A stretch of DNA of 64,000 nucleotides from positions 844,636 to 908,635 of the forward strand of contig JADJDV010000007.1 of NCBI GenBank assembly GCA_016702555.1, given 5' to 3'. Both the position numbers and the translations under genes were made by a program. Positions 44,106 through 53,773 of this stretch are shown here, one piece after another (the first letter of the stretch is position 1; each line of letters begins with the position of its first letter). Below the pieces are notes generated by a model. That model had not been told where the DNA came from and searched no databases. It was given only the letters and a program-made list of their open reading frames with translations. The stretch comes from Burkholderiales bacterium. GTDB taxonomy: Bacteria > Pseudomonadota > Gammaproteobacteria > Burkholderiales > Burkholderiaceae_C.

Positions 44106-47100
44106 TTACTTCTTGACCGTGAAACCCAGGGTTTCGTGAAAGTACCAGCCGTTTTCGTTGCGCGGCAGGCTAACGGTGGCATAGCGCTCGGCGCATGCAC
44201 GCAGCGACAAATCTTGCGCTCGCGCCAGCGCGGTCAATTCGTCCATCAAATTCACCTGTAGCCACGGCGATACGCTGGGCGAATCCAGTTGCGCCTTCGG
44301 CACTGAGTGGCACAGGTTTTTTTGCACCGGCACGCTCAGCTTGTCGCCGCATTGCGTGACGTCGTGTACGCGGTGCAGCAGCAGCGCCTCTTCATCCTCG
44401 TCCGGCAGAAAAACCACGTCTTCACGTGGCAGCGAGTCATCGCGAAAGCGCTGGTATTGCGGCAACAGGCCGGTAAGCCACAGGGAGCGGGGTTGCACTG
44501 GCTGCGGCTCATGCCAGTGCAGGGTGGCGTTGCGTTTGACGACATGGGCGCCCTCCACGCGCGGCAACATGCTGTCGTGCATGCGGGCGTGCTCCAGATC
44601 CGCGAGGTAGCGACCGGGGAACAGTTTGTCAGGCGTCAGGGTGATTCGGGGGCGCGCATCCACGGCCCAGAACTCCGTGCGCTGCATCTCCCGCGCCATC
44701 AAGTGATGCAGGTGATGCGACTTCAGTCGAAACGGTGGATGTGCCATCTCAAAGCCTGGCCTGTGAAAGGCAGCGTCGCCACGATCTTCGTAATGCCGCA
44801 AATTGCTGTCCAGCAGCACCATGTTGACCCCTTCCACCTTGCCCGGTCGGTGCCGCCGCAGGCGCCCGGCCAATTGAATGAATGAGCGCATGGACGAAGG
44901 CTCGACCACAGCCCAGTCGTAGTCGTGGTCGCGGCCCACTTCGGTGACGGGGCTGCCCAGCACGATGAACAGGTGGTGGCGCTCAGGGTGAGCATCGATG
45001 AGGGCGCGCAAGGCAGGGTGTTGCAGCACAGGGTCGCTATCGCCCCGACGGTTGAGCAAAGTGTCGAGCTGCTGCTCGATCGCCGAGCGCAGCAGCAACG
45101 GAAACTGGGAGTGGTACACGCACAGATGCACACGCACGTCAGGCGCGGGTGCGCCCAGCGCGTACATGGCCAGCGCGACATCGAACAAGGGGGCGATGTT
45201 GGCCATGCGGATCAGCCCTAGGCTCACGCACTTGCCGCTGGCAGGGTCGATGCTGTGGTTATAGGGACGCTGGTGCAGCTGCCACGCCTGCTCCAGCACC
45301 AGGCGGGCAAAGTCCTCACGGAGCTCGGACTCTTGCATGCCGTACCACGTGTCGGGCAAGCGGGCGATCTGGGCCAGGCGCCGCACCTCTGCCTGAGCCA
45401 GTTTGGCCACGCGCTTTTGCACGTATTGGGTGTGTGCTTCGCGGAAAGCGGCGCCACCCGCGCAGTCGTACGCAACCTGATGAAACTCGTCGAGCCACAG
45501 GCAGCAAATGTTCACCGGCTCGCTGGGCCGCTCGCTGCGGTGCTGCTGGTACACAGCGCGCCCGGCGTGGTAGGCCAAAAACAGCCCTTCCACCAGCGCT
45601 GGCGGCAAGGTGGCAGACGACAGCAGCACGCGGCTGCCCAACAAACCTGCCCAGTGCACCAGCCGCGTGAGTGCAGGCAGGTCGGCCATGTCGAAGTCAT
45701 CGGGCTCGTCCAGCACCAGATCGCCGGTCAGCAGGCGCAGCATGGGCGCGATCTGGCGGCCGCCGCGCAGGCTTTCGGTGGCAGGCGTGAGATGGTCAAC
45801 GGTGCACACCAACAGCGGCGCGGCAATGAGGCGGCGCACCTGTGCGTCGTCGGTCAAGCGTTGGAGCAAGGGGTGCTGGTCGTTGCCCTCAAACAGCAAG
45901 CTCCCCACTTCCGTATGTTGCGCAAATGTCCGTGTCACTTCATCCGCGACGGGTAGTGGGGGGTCGTACAAAAGGGCTTGCGTCGAAGCAGAGCCTGTGG
46001 CTTCAGCGCGAGACTCCCAGTATTCAAATAACGCGCGGTTGGCGGCGCCACCCACCTGGATGGCGAGTTGGTCCTCGCCCAGGCTGAGATCGTTTTGAAA
46101 GCTGCGGCCGGTTTGCAGCGTGAGCGTGCGCAGCCCAATGGCAAAGGCGCACCGCAGCCCCGTGGCGGGATCGGCCAGCGCGTTCATGACGCGGGCGTTG
46201 CCCAGCGTCTTGCCGCAGCCGGTGGAGGCTATGTTGACGATAAAGGCGCCCTGCGCCGCCGCGCGGGGGCGCACGCTGGCCGCCAGATCGGCGGCTTTGT
46301 CTTGCCAGGCAAAGCGCGCATCGGCGCTGCGCTTTTTGAGGGGCTTGTGGTTCTTGAGCGCGGGCAGACTGTGCGCCAGGCTGGGCAGCGAGCGCGCCAC
46401 CAGCGTAGCATGGGCTTGCACGCCCAGCAGGTGTTCATCCAGGGTTTGATTGAAAATCGGGCTCCAGCGCTTGTCTGGAAATCGCTGGCAGCTATCTTTT
46501 TTGATTTCCCCCGGGCGTGTATTGGCATACAGCGGATATGCCGCGTTGCGGTAGGGCCGGCGCCGGGGTTCGTCGCTGATGCTGGAGTAGTGGTGGTCGG
46601 CCAGCATCAGGCTCAGGCGCGCGACGTGCATCGCGAAGGGGTCGTGCAGCACCGCTCCACTGGCGGGTGCTTGTGACAGTTCCAGCAACTTGCCGGCGTA
46701 TCGGGCGGCCTGCTTGCGCCAGGCGGGGGTGGCCACGGGCAGGCCATGGGGAAAGTGCCAGTGGGCCTTTACGGTCGCGTTGTCCGCCTGCTCTCGTGGC
46801 TCATTCCCGTCGGCGCTGACGCGTACCAGCACGCTGTTGAGTTCGTCGCTATTCACGAAGCCGGGACGGGCGCCAAAACGCCGCCATTGAGCGCGGAGCG
46901 ACTCAATGTCTTGATCGTCACCGCCCTCGGCCTGCTTCACTGGCAGGCACGGCAGCCGATGGTGGGTGAACACCAGCCATGCAATGGCTTGGGCCATCGG
47001 CGGCAATTGTGCGAACGGCGGGCGCTGCGTGGCTTGCGGTTCATCCACGCCATCGCGCAACAATCGCCCGCCAGCATGATCCAGCCACAGCGCTTCAAAC

Positions 47101-47654
47101 GCCTTGGCGTCCGTGTTAGCCCCGGCACATGCAGCCAAGCGCTGCAACCAGCCTGTGTCATCGTCACCGCCCACGAACGCCTGAAACAGCCGCACCGACA
47201 CCCATTCATGCCGATAGTGGTTGCGCTCGCGCATGCCGGGGTTCTTCAGTCGATCCTGAAACGCTTGCGTGGCTTTGCCCAGGTCGTGCAGCAGCGCGGC
47301 CAGGGCGGCCAGCGCCGTCATCAGCGGCAAGTGGTGCCAGGTGCTTTCGTCACTCGCGCGCAGCACGTTGCTGGTGGTGGTGTTGGTGGGCACGGCGCCC
47401 TGGTCGTTGAATTGGCGGGCGTCGCCCACCACCCACAGCAGTTCGCTGTGATCCCGCCCGCGAATCCAGTGGCAGGCCACGGCGGTGTTCTTGCGCGCGG
47501 TCTGGCGCAGCAGCTTGCGCACCGTGTCCAGCCCGGCCTGCGTGATGGGGGTTTGCCACGTGCGCTCGCCACGGCGTTCGGCGAACTGGTCGAGGATGCG
47601 CCGCGTTTCAGTCAGCGCGCGCTTGGTGCACTGCGAGACGAACAGCACATTCAT
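44106..47654 (-). CDS. cas2-3: Type I-F Cas2-Cas3 fusion nuclease-helicase
   Basis: 1182-residue fusion typical of I-F. The N-terminal Cas2-like domain (MNVLFVSQCTKRALTETRRI, to about residue 90) works with Cas1 in spacer acquisition. The HD nuclease follows (HDLGKA, His123-Asp124; THHRLP near 225), then the superfamily 2 helicase: Walker A STGCGKT (about 475), DEPDDFD box (about 648), LLSSATLP (about 676) and motif VI AGRLRRHRPG (about 927), then an accessory C-terminal domain. It degrades DNA marked by the Csy complex. Its start overlaps the cas1 stop (ATGA). It looks complete. The toxin-antitoxin pair separates it from csy1. Confidence 0.95.
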   Translation of the reverse strand: MNVLFVSQCTKRALTETRRILDQFAERRGERTWQTPITQAGLDTVRKLLRQTARKNTAVACHWIRGRDHSELLWVVGDARQFNDQGAVPTNTTTSNVLRASDESTWHHLPLMTALAALAALLHDLGKATQAFQDRLKNPGMRERNHYRHEWVSVRLFQAFVGGDDDTGWLQRLAACAGANTDAKAFEALWLDHAGGRLLRDGVDEPQATQRPPFAQLPPMAQAIAWLVFTHHRLPCLPVKQAEGGDDQDIESLRAQWRRFGARPGFVNSDELNSVLVRVSADGNEPREQADNATVKAHWHFPHGLPVATPAWRKQAARYAGKLLELSQAPASGAVLHDPFAMHVARLSLMLADHHYSSISDEPRRRPYRNAAYPLYANTRPGEIKKDSCQRFPDKRWSPIFNQTLDEHLLGVQAHATLVARSLPSLAHSLPALKNHKPLKKRSADARFAWQDKAADLAASVRPRAAAQGAFIVNIASTGCGKTLGNARVMNALADPATGLRCAFAIGLRTLTLQTGRSFQNDLSLGEDQLAIQVGGAANRALFEYWESRAEATGSASTQALLYDPPLPVADEVTRTFAQHTEVGSLLFEGNDQHPLLQRLTDDAQVRRLIAAPLLVCTVDHLTPATESLRGGRQIAPMLRLLTGDLVLDEPDDFDMADLPALTRLVHWAGLLGSRVLLSSATLPPALVEGLFLAYHAGRAVYQQHRSERPSEPVNICCLWLDEFHQVAYDCAGGAAFREAHTQYVQKRVAKLAQAEVRRLAQIARLPDTWYGMQESELREDFARLVLEQAWQLHQRPYNHSIDPASGKCVSLGLIRMANIAPLFDVALAMYALGAPAPDVRVHLCVYHSQFPLLLRSAIEQQLDTLLNRRGDSDPVLQHPALRALIDAHPERHHLFIVLGSPVTEVGRDHDYDWAVVEPSSMRSFIQLAGRLRRHRPGKVEGVNMVLLDSNLRHYEDRGDAAFHRPGFEMAHPPFRLKSHHLHHLMAREMQRTEFWAVDARPRITLTPDKLFPGRYLADLEHARMHDSMLPRVEGAHVVKRNATLHWHEPQPVQPRSLWLTGLLPQYQRFRDDSLPREDVVFLPDEDEEALLLHRVHDVTQCGDKLSVPVQKNLCHSVPKAQLDSPSVSPWLQVNLMDELTALARAQDLSLRACAERYATVSLPRNENGWYFHETLGFTVKK

Positions 47655-48655
47655 GTGTTTGGCGCCGGCTCTTTGGCTTTCATGTCCGCGAGCCGCGCGG
47701 TCTCGGTGGTGATGCGCTTCAGCGTGTCGATGATGAAGTCCAGCGACTCGCCGCGCGTGAGCGCCTCAATGCACTGCCTGCGAAATTGCTGCTCCTCGTC
47801 GCCCCGCATGGCAGACAGAAAGGCCTGCGGCAGGATCACGGCGTCCTTGATCAGATCGGCGGCGTCAAACACCAGGCCGCCGCGCCGCGTTTTGCCGTGG
47901 AGCACCGCCAGACCGTGCGGCAGGCCCAGCACCCAGGTGGCGGTGGCGCCCAAGCCGTAGGCCAGGTAGTTGCCGTGGTCGAGAAAGCGGTTGGCGGCAT
48001 CGGTGCCAGTACCGCGCTTGGCGCGGGTGAACTCGCCATGGCCCACGGTGTCCACGGCCAGCTTGAACAAGGCTTTGGCCAGCCGTGCTTCGTCGGTGAG
48101 CAAGGCGGTCACGTCGGGCGCGCGGGCAATGAGGGGCTCGAACTGCCGCACCAGTGCCGTCAGGCGGTCCATGTCCACGGCAAAGCCTGCTTCGCGCAAC
48201 GCGCGGGTGTTCCAGTCGGCCAGCAGTCGCTTCAAGCGCGAAGTTTGAAGTTGCTGGGCCGCGTGCAACCGCAGACTGTCGTCGAACCAGAACTTCACCC
48301 AGGCTTGCAGGTACTCGGTGGGCCGGTATTCGCTTTGCGGCGTGAGCCAGGCCACTTCCACGTCCACCTCGTTGGCAGCGAACAGCGGTGTGCCGCCGCC
48401 CCCGCAAAAACCGACCAGCACGCCGGCCTTGGCCAGTTCGCGCATCGCCGCCTGGGTGATCGAGGTGCCCGTGCCCAGCAGGATGCTGGTGGTGTTGGCA
48501 ATGGGGATGTTCCAGTACAGGCTGCGCTTGCCTGCGTCGGTCACGTATTCGACCCGCCCGCCGTTGACGAGCACGCGACAGTGTTCCAGGTAGTAGATGC
48601 TGGCCCGCTGTGAATGGAGAATGGTTTTGAGGTCGGAGGCGCGAATTTCTTCCAT
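47651..48655 (-). CDS. cas1: Type I-F Cas1 integrase
   Basis: 334-residue Cas1f, which with the Cas2 domain integrates new spacers at the leader. The N-terminal beta domain begins SDLKTILHSQRASIYYLEHC; the helical domain carries the metal site, with conserved residues in the stretches DTVGHGEFTR, LPHGLAVLHGKTR and GLVFDAADLIKD. The start at 48655 (MEEIRASDLK) matches the family; the open frame reaches 43 codons further without similarity. It is the first gene of the cas operon, so its promoter should lie in 48656-48834, shared with a divergent hydrolase gene. I see only weak promoter candidates there. Confidence 0.95.
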   Translation of the reverse strand: MEEIRASDLKTILHSQRASIYYLEHCRVLVNGGRVEYVTDAGKRSLYWNIPIANTTSILLGTGTSITQAAMRELAKAGVLVGFCGGGGTPLFAANEVDVEVAWLTPQSEYRPTEYLQAWVKFWFDDSLRLHAAQQLQTSRLKRLLADWNTRALREAGFAVDMDRLTALVRQFEPLIARAPDVTALLTDEARLAKALFKLAVDTVGHGEFTRAKRGTGTDAANRFLDHGNYLAYGLGATATWVLGLPHGLAVLHGKTRRGGLVFDAADLIKDAVILPQAFLSAMRGDEEQQFRRQCIEALTRGESLDFIIDTLKRITTETARLADMKAKEPAPNT

Positions 48656-48834
48656 GGCTCTACGGCGTTGATGCGGCCCAAGACGTGTCTGGCAGTCTAG
48701 ACCAGCCACCAGACGGGCGCGTATGCCATCCTGTTTGCCCGCAACCCTCGAAGCGTCTGCATATGGCCGCACAATCGCCAACACGAAACCGTCCCGGCTG
48801 CAATCGACCCCCTGACGAGTGCACGGTCACAAAC

Positions 48835-49704
48835 ATGAATTCCATTCAGATACCCAGCTTCCTGCCGCTCACTGAACGCCAGCGCCTGGCGCAGGCGCGG
48901 TGCCTCACCACGCCCTGTGGCGATGGCGATCTGGTCTGGCGCGCCTGGGGTGAGCGGCGCGATGGCGTGGCGCCGCTGGTGCTGTTTCATGGTGGCAGCG
49001 GCTCGTGGACGCACTGGGTCAAGAACATCCTGCCGCTGGTCGATGCCGGCCGCTGGGTGCTGGCGGTCGATCTGCCGGGCTTTGGCGATTCGGCCGCGCC
49101 ACCGGGCGGCAGCGATGCCGACGCCATGGTGGCGCCGCTGGCCGCCGGCCTGCGCGCGCTGTTGCCGGGCGAGGCGGTGGACCTGGTGGGCTTTTCCTTC
49201 GGCGGCATGACGGCCGGCCTGCTGCTGGCGGCGCACGCCGATCTGGCGCGGCGGCTGGTGCTGGTGGGCGCACCCGCCATGGGCGTGGTGCCGGGGCGGC
49301 AGTTCGAGTTGCGCGCCTGGCGCCACCTGAAGACGCCGCAGGAACAGGCGGATATCCACCGCCACAACCTGGGCGTGCTGATGCTGCACGACCACGACTT
49401 GATCGATGCCCTGGCGCTGGAGGTGCACATCGCCAACGTGCAGCGCGACCGCCTGCCGCGCCGCCGCCTGGCGCACACCGACATCCTGGCGCGCAGCCTG
49501 CCGCAAGTGGGCTGCCCGGTGCACACCATCTACGGCGCGCACGATGCGATCTACCGCCAGTACATCCATCAGCTCGAAGGCGCGTACGCCGCCGCCGCGC
49601 CCGACTTTCGCGGCATGCAGCTGATCGAGGGCGCGGGCCACTGGGTGCAGTTCGAGGCGCCCGAGGCGTTCGACGCGGCGCTGCGGCGCGCGCTGTGTGG
49701 CTGA
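48835..49704 (+). CDS. Alpha/beta hydrolase
   Basis: 289-residue alpha/beta hydrolase. The oxyanion region is LVLFHGGSGSW (about 46-56), the nucleophile elbow GFSFGGMTAG (Ser about 117) and the catalytic His is in EGAGHWVQFE (about 272), with a likely acid in IYGAHDAIYR. The start at 48835 gives the normal N-terminus; no strong ribosome site is seen. It is divergent from cas1 and marks the end of the CRISPR-Cas island. Substrate unknown; the fold resembles ester or C-C hydrolases. Confidence 0.88.
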   Translation: MNSIQIPSFLPLTERQRLAQARCLTTPCGDGDLVWRAWGERRDGVAPLVLFHGGSGSWTHWVKNILPLVDAGRWVLAVDLPGFGDSAAPPGGSDADAMVAPLAAGLRALLPGEAVDLVGFSFGGMTAGLLLAAHADLARRLVLVGAPAMGVVPGRQFELRAWRHLKTPQEQADIHRHNLGVLMLHDHDLIDALALEVHIANVQRDRLPRRRLAHTDILARSLPQVGCPVHTIYGAHDAIYRQYIHQLEGAYAAAAPDFRGMQLIEGAGHWVQFEAPEAFDAALRRALCG

Positions 49705-49737
49705 CCGATATTCGTGGCTGCAGATCAGGAGTTCTCC

Positions 49738-50391
49738 ATGCCGACCCCCATCAAGATCGATTTCGTTTCCGACATCGCCTGCCCCTGGTGCGCGGTGAGC
49801 CTGGCCTCGCTGCAACAGGCCTTGAGCAACAGCGCCGACGCGGTGCAGGCCACGCTGCACTTTCAGCCCTTCGAGCTGAACCCCGACATGCCGGCCGGCG
49901 GCGAGGACATCGACGAACACCTGGCGCGCAAGTACGGTGGCTCGCCGGCGCAGTTGGAGGCCAACCGCGCCGCCATCCGCGAACGCGGTGCGGCGGTGGG
50001 CTTCACCTTCAATCCCGCCGGGCGCGGCCGCATCTACAACACCTTCAACGCGCATCGGCTGCTGCACTGGGCCGGGCAGCAGGGCGCGGCGCCGCAACTG
50101 GCGCTGAAGCGCGCGCTGCTGGAGGCCTACCACGGCCGCGCCGAGGCGGTGGAGCAGGACGCCGTGCTGCTGGCCGCGGTCGACAGCGTGGGCCTGGATA
50201 TGGCGCGCGCCCGTGAGATTCTGGCCAGCGACGAATTCGCGGCCGAGGTGCGTGCCGCCGAAGGCTTCTGGCAGCGCGCGGGCATCCATTCGGTGCCGGC
50301 GGTGGTCATCAATGACCGCCACCTGATCAGCGGCGGCCAGCCGCCCGAGGTGTTCGAGCAGGCGTTGCGACAGATCGCCGCGGGGGCTTGA
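49738..50391 (+). CDS. DsbA-family oxidoreductase (FrnE-like)
   Basis: 217-residue thioredoxin-fold protein of the DsbA/FrnE subfamily without a signal peptide, so cytoplasmic. The active site CPWC lies near residue 18 in DIACPWCAVS; the cis-proline loop is IHSVPAVVIND (about 185), followed by the FrnE ending ISGGQPPEVFEQAL. Members act as disulfide isomerases or 2-hydroxychromene-type isomerases. AGGAG lies six bases before the ATG. The preceding gene ends 33 bp upstream, suggesting co-transcription. The roughly 300 bp after it hold nothing I can identify. Confidence 0.9.
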   Translation: MPTPIKIDFVSDIACPWCAVSLASLQQALSNSADAVQATLHFQPFELNPDMPAGGEDIDEHLARKYGGSPAQLEANRAAIRERGAAVGFTFNPAGRGRIYNTFNAHRLLHWAGQQGAAPQLALKRALLEAYHGRAEAVEQDAVLLAAVDSVGLDMARAREILASDEFAAEVRAAEGFWQRAGIHSVPAVVINDRHLISGGQPPEVFEQALRQIAAGA

Positions 50392-50689
50392 CCCGGCGCC
50401 GTGCCCGCCCGATGGGGGCGTGGTGTTTGACGGATCAGGGTGCAGGATCAGCGCGGCCAGCGCGGGTTTCCCGCGTCGTCGGTGGATTCGCTTAAGCGCG
50501 ACTTCAGGTGCGCCTTTCAAGATGCCAGGGTCGGGCGTGCGCCGATGCTGGCGCGAATCGATGACCGGTTCCACGCCCAAGCGAATGCCCAGTTTTGAGG
50601 TGAATCATTCATGACCGCTGCTGACTCCCAACCGCTGGCGCGCACGTCGCACAATCGGCCCATGACGCCGACGACGATTGAGGGTGGCC

Positions 50690-51346
50690 ATGCGCATCCT
50701 GCTGGTTGAAGACGATGAACTGCTGGGCTCGGGCCTGAAGGCGGGTCTGGGCCAGCATGGCTTTGCGGTGGACTGGGTGCGCGACGGTGTGGCGGCCGAG
50801 CGTGAGTTGATGGCACGCCAGCATCAGGCGGCCGTGCTCGACCTCGGCCTGCCGCGTCAGGACGGGCTGGAGGTGCTGGCCGCCGTGCGCGCCAAGGGCG
50901 TGCGCACGCCGATCCTGATCCTGACCGCGCGCGACGCCATCGACACGCGCATCCAGGGGCTGGACGGCGGCGCCGACGACTACCTGGTCAAGCCGGTCGA
51001 CCTGGGCGAACTGGCCGCCCGCCTGCGCGCGCTGGTGCGCCGCGCGCATGGTCTGCCCACCACGCGCCTCACGCTGGGCGCGGTGTCGCTGGATGCGGCC
51101 GCACGCCAGGTCTGGCGTGACGACGAGCTGGTGGAGCTGTCGGTGCGCGAGTTCGACCTGCTGCACGTCTTCATGCTGAACGCCGACCGCGTGCTGTCGC
51201 GCGAGCAGATCGAGCAGCACCTGTACAAGTGGGGCACCGAGGTCAGCAGCAACGCGGTCGAGGTGCACATCCACAACCTGCGGCGCAAGCTGGGCACGGA
51301 GTTGATCGAGACCATCCGCGGTGTCGGTTACGTCGCCAGAAAATGA
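50690..51346 (+). CDS. OmpR-family response regulator (QseB/PmrA-like)
   Basis: 218-residue response regulator. The receiver domain has LLVEDDELLG, phospho-acceptor Asp in AAVLDLGLPRQDG (about 51), Thr in LILTARDAI and Lys in DDYLVKPVDLGEL. The C-terminal winged helix runs from LVELSVREFDLLHVFML to RKLGTELIETIRGVGYVARK. The start at 50690 (MRILLVED) is supported by GAGGG upstream; a TTG four codons earlier is less likely. Its partner kinase follows 39 bp later. The QseBC/PmrAB class is recognisable but the signal is not. Confidence 0.92.
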   Translation: MRILLVEDDELLGSGLKAGLGQHGFAVDWVRDGVAAERELMARQHQAAVLDLGLPRQDGLEVLAAVRAKGVRTPILILTARDAIDTRIQGLDGGADDYLVKPVDLGELAARLRALVRRAHGLPTTRLTLGAVSLDAAARQVWRDDELVELSVREFDLLHVFMLNADRVLSREQIEQHLYKWGTEVSSNAVEVHIHNLRRKLGTELIETIRGVGYVARK

Positions 51347-51385
51347 CGGCGCGCCGCCTGCCGCGCTGCGCCGCGAGACGCTGAA

Positions 51386-52762
51386 ATGAGCCTGACCCGC
51401 CCGAACTGGTCACTGGCCCAGCGCCTGACGGCGATGGTGCTCGGTTTCGTGCTGGTCACCTGGGCCGCCACGGTGGTGGTGGCCTGGTTCGTCACCCAGC
51501 ACGAGTTGAACGAACTGCTGGACGCGCACCTGGCGCAGACGGCGGCCTTGCTGGCCACCGGCGAGGTCGATCACGACGAGGAAGACGCGGTGATCCAGGC
51601 GCCGACGCTGCTGCACAAGTACCAGTCGCGCGTGGCGTTCCAGATCTGGCACAAGGACAAGCTGCGCGCGCGTTCGGCCGATGCGCCCGAGGTGTCGCTG
51701 GCGCCCGCCGACGCGCGTGGCCTGTCCGATCAGCGCATCGACGGCATCGCCTGGCGCGTGTACTCGACCACGCGCTCGAAAGACGGGCGGGTGAAGGATG
51801 TGATCCACGTCGGCGAGCACGGCTCGGCGCGCCGCCACGTGCTGCTGGCCAGCCTGCGCGGCACGCTGATCCCGCTGCTGCTGGCGCTGCCGCTGCTGGC
51901 CGCGGGCATCTGGTGGAGCGTGCGGCGCGCTGTGCGGCCGCTGCAGCGCCTGAGTGCTAGCGTGGCTGCGCGCCGCCCGCAGGTGCTGGAGCCGCTGCCC
52001 GAGCAGGACGTGCTGCCCGAGGTGCGCCCCTTGGTGCATGCGCTCAACGGCTTGTTCGAGCGCGTGCACGAGCAACTGGCGAGCGAGCGCCGCTTCACCG
52101 CCGACGCCGCGCATGAGTTGCGCACGCCGATCGCTGCCATCCGCATGCAGGCGCAGGTTGCGCAGGGCGCCACGCAGGACGAGGAGCGCGCGCAGGCGCT
52201 GGCCGCCACCATCGTCGGCTGCGACCGCGCCACGCGGCTGGTGGAGCAGCTGCTGCAGCTTGCGCGCCTGGAAGCCGAGGCGAGCGACGTCGCCGCGCGC
52301 GAGCGCGGCCAGGGCCAGGCCGATCTGGCGGCGGTGGCACAGCAGCTGGTGCAGGACCTGCACAAGTCGGCGCGCCTGCGCCGGCAGCACATCGACCTGC
52401 AATGCCCGGCGCAGCCGGCGACGGTGCCGATGAGCGGCACGCTGGCCGCCGTGCTGATGCGCAACCTGATCGACAACGCCTTGCGCTACAGCCCCGACGG
52501 CGCGCGCGTGGCGGTTCAGGTGCTGGCGCCCACGGCCGGCGAAGGCGCGCAGCTGGTGGTGGAAGACGCCGGGCCGGGGCTGTCGGCGCAAGATCAGCAG
52601 CGTCTGGGCGAACGCTTCTTCCGCGTGCTCGGCAGCGGCCAGAGCGGCAGCGGCCTGGGCTGGTCAATCGTGCGGCGGCTGGCGCGGCTGCACGACCTGG
52701 CGATTGATCTGGATCGCAGTCCGGTGCTGGGTGGGCTGCGGGTGAGGGTGCGCTGGCCCTGA
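51386..52762 (+). CDS. Sensor histidine kinase (QseC/PmrB-like)
   Basis: 458-residue sensor kinase. Transmembrane segment 1 is at about residues 15-38 and segment 2 at about 155-177, bracketing a periplasmic sensor domain. HAMP is followed by the H-box AAHELRTPIAAI (phosphorylated His about 247), N-box NLIDNALRYSPDG, and the ATP-lid motifs EDAGPGLS and SGSGLGWSI. Two TetA-like additions are absent; length is normal for QseC. It forms an operon with the preceding regulator. An array of 7-bp repeats begins 70 bp after its stop. Confidence 0.92.
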   Translation: MSLTRPNWSLAQRLTAMVLGFVLVTWAATVVVAWFVTQHELNELLDAHLAQTAALLATGEVDHDEEDAVIQAPTLLHKYQSRVAFQIWHKDKLRARSADAPEVSLAPADARGLSDQRIDGIAWRVYSTTRSKDGRVKDVIHVGEHGSARRHVLLASLRGTLIPLLLALPLLAAGIWWSVRRAVRPLQRLSASVAARRPQVLEPLPEQDVLPEVRPLVHALNGLFERVHEQLASERRFTADAAHELRTPIAAIRMQAQVAQGATQDEERAQALAATIVGCDRATRLVEQLLQLARLEAEASDVAARERGQGQADLAAVAQQLVQDLHKSARLRRQHIDLQCPAQPATVPMSGTLAAVLMRNLIDNALRYSPDGARVAVQVLAPTAGEGAQLVVEDAGPGLSAQDQQRLGERFFRVLGSGQSGSGLGWSIVRRLARLHDLAIDLDRSPVLGGLRVRVRWP

Positions 52763-52832
52763 GGGAGGTTTGGCGTTGGGTGTTGAGCGTTCAGCGCGAA
52801 TACCGGAACTCTCCGGCGCCTCGCGCCCAAAC

Positions 52833-52947
52833 CGCTCAACGCTCAACGCTCAACGCTCAACGCTCAACGCTCAACGCTCAACGCTCAACGCTCAACGCTC
52901 AACGCTCAACGCTCAACGCTCAACGCTCAACGCTCAACGCTCAACGC
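52833..52947. repeat. Heptamer tandem repeat CGCTCAA, about 16.4 copies
   Basis: 115 bp of uninterrupted CGCTCAA units. The complementary GTTGAGCG occurs just before, at 52782-52789, so the transcript of the upstream kinase gene could fold back on it. The repeat runs into the 3' end of mtfA and supplies its last codons and stop (GTT GAG CGT TGA on the minus strand). A reading frame across it (LNAQRST units) is an artefact. Confidence 0.95.
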
Positions 52948-53764
52948 CCGATTGCCTGAAAAACGCACGCAGCGCCCGCGCCAGGTCGGGAAACTCCTCG
53001 GCAAAGCGCTCCGGCTGCACGAAGTGCGCCTCGCAGGCGACGGCAAAGAACTCGGCCGGCGCGCTGGCCCCGTAGGGGTCGAGCCAGGGCGCCGGTGCGC
53101 CAAAGCGCTCGGCCAGCACCAGCTGCTCGCGGAAGTGCTGGTAGGCCGGCGCCCAGGTGTCGGCCCAGTGGCGCGCCGCCTCGCGCGCGCTTGCCGTGCC
53201 CATGAAGCCGCGCGGCAGCGGCGGCGCGCCGTCGGCCCCGCCGCCCTGCATGTCCATCTTGTGCACGAACTCGTGGATCACCACGCTGTAGCCCGCGTCG
53301 GCGTGCGCGCCGGCGCTTTGCACCGCGGGCCAGCTCAGCATCACCGGGCCGTGCTGCATGGCCTCGCCCGTCAGCACCTCGTCGTAGTGGTGCAGCACGC
53401 CGGCGTCGTCCATGAACTTGCGGCGCGCCACCGCGGCGTCGGGGTGCATGACGATGCCGACGAAGTCGTCGTACCAGTGCAGCGCGTCTTCAGGCGTGTC
53501 GGCCGGGCCCAGGTGCAGCAGCGGCAGGCAGGCCTGGGCGGCAACCGCGACCGCCATGGCGTCGGTGACCTCCAGGCCGTGCGCGCCGGTGAATTGCTTG
53601 CGCGCCAGAAAGTGCGTGGCCAGCCGATGCAGGCGCGTGCGCTCAGCTTTCTTCAGGCGCGCCAGGAAGGGGTAGTGCGCCAGCGTGGCCCGCCACAGCG
53701 CGTCGGGGATGGGTGTCGGCGCACCGGCGGCGCGGCGCAGCCAGTTCCTGAGGGTTCTCAGCAC
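52934..53764 (-). CDS. mtfA: M90-family zinc peptidase MtfA
   Basis: 276-residue cytoplasmic M90 metallopeptidase (MtfA, first known as a titrator of the repressor Mlc in enterics). The zinc motif HEFVHKMD lies near residue 165, with the downstream Glu in the PAEFFAVACEAHF region (about 235). Preceding conserved elements are YPFLARLKKAERTRL and VAAQACLPLLHLG. Start and length are typical. The C-terminus (SGVER) is encoded by the heptamer repeat, so only the extreme tail would respond to repeat variation. It is followed on the other strand by the QseBC-like pair. Confidence 0.92.
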   Translation of the reverse strand: MLRTLRNWLRRAAGAPTPIPDALWRATLAHYPFLARLKKAERTRLHRLATHFLARKQFTGAHGLEVTDAMAVAVAAQACLPLLHLGPADTPEDALHWYDDFVGIVMHPDAAVARRKFMDDAGVLHHYDEVLTGEAMQHGPVMLSWPAVQSAGAHADAGYSVVIHEFVHKMDMQGGGADGAPPLPRGFMGTASAREAARHWADTWAPAYQHFREQLVLAERFGAPAPWLDPYGASAPAEFFAVACEAHFVQPERFAEEFPDLARALRAFFRQSGVER

Positions 53765-53773
53765 CGCCGTCCC

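Noticed and set aside
50392..50689. A small gene or RNA in the gap before the QseB-like regulator.
   Set aside because: No convincing start, stem-loop or conserved motif was seen.
52770..53075. ORF with tandem LNAQRST units.
   Set aside because: A by-product of the CGCTCAA heptamer array; opposite to mtfA and not conserved-looking.
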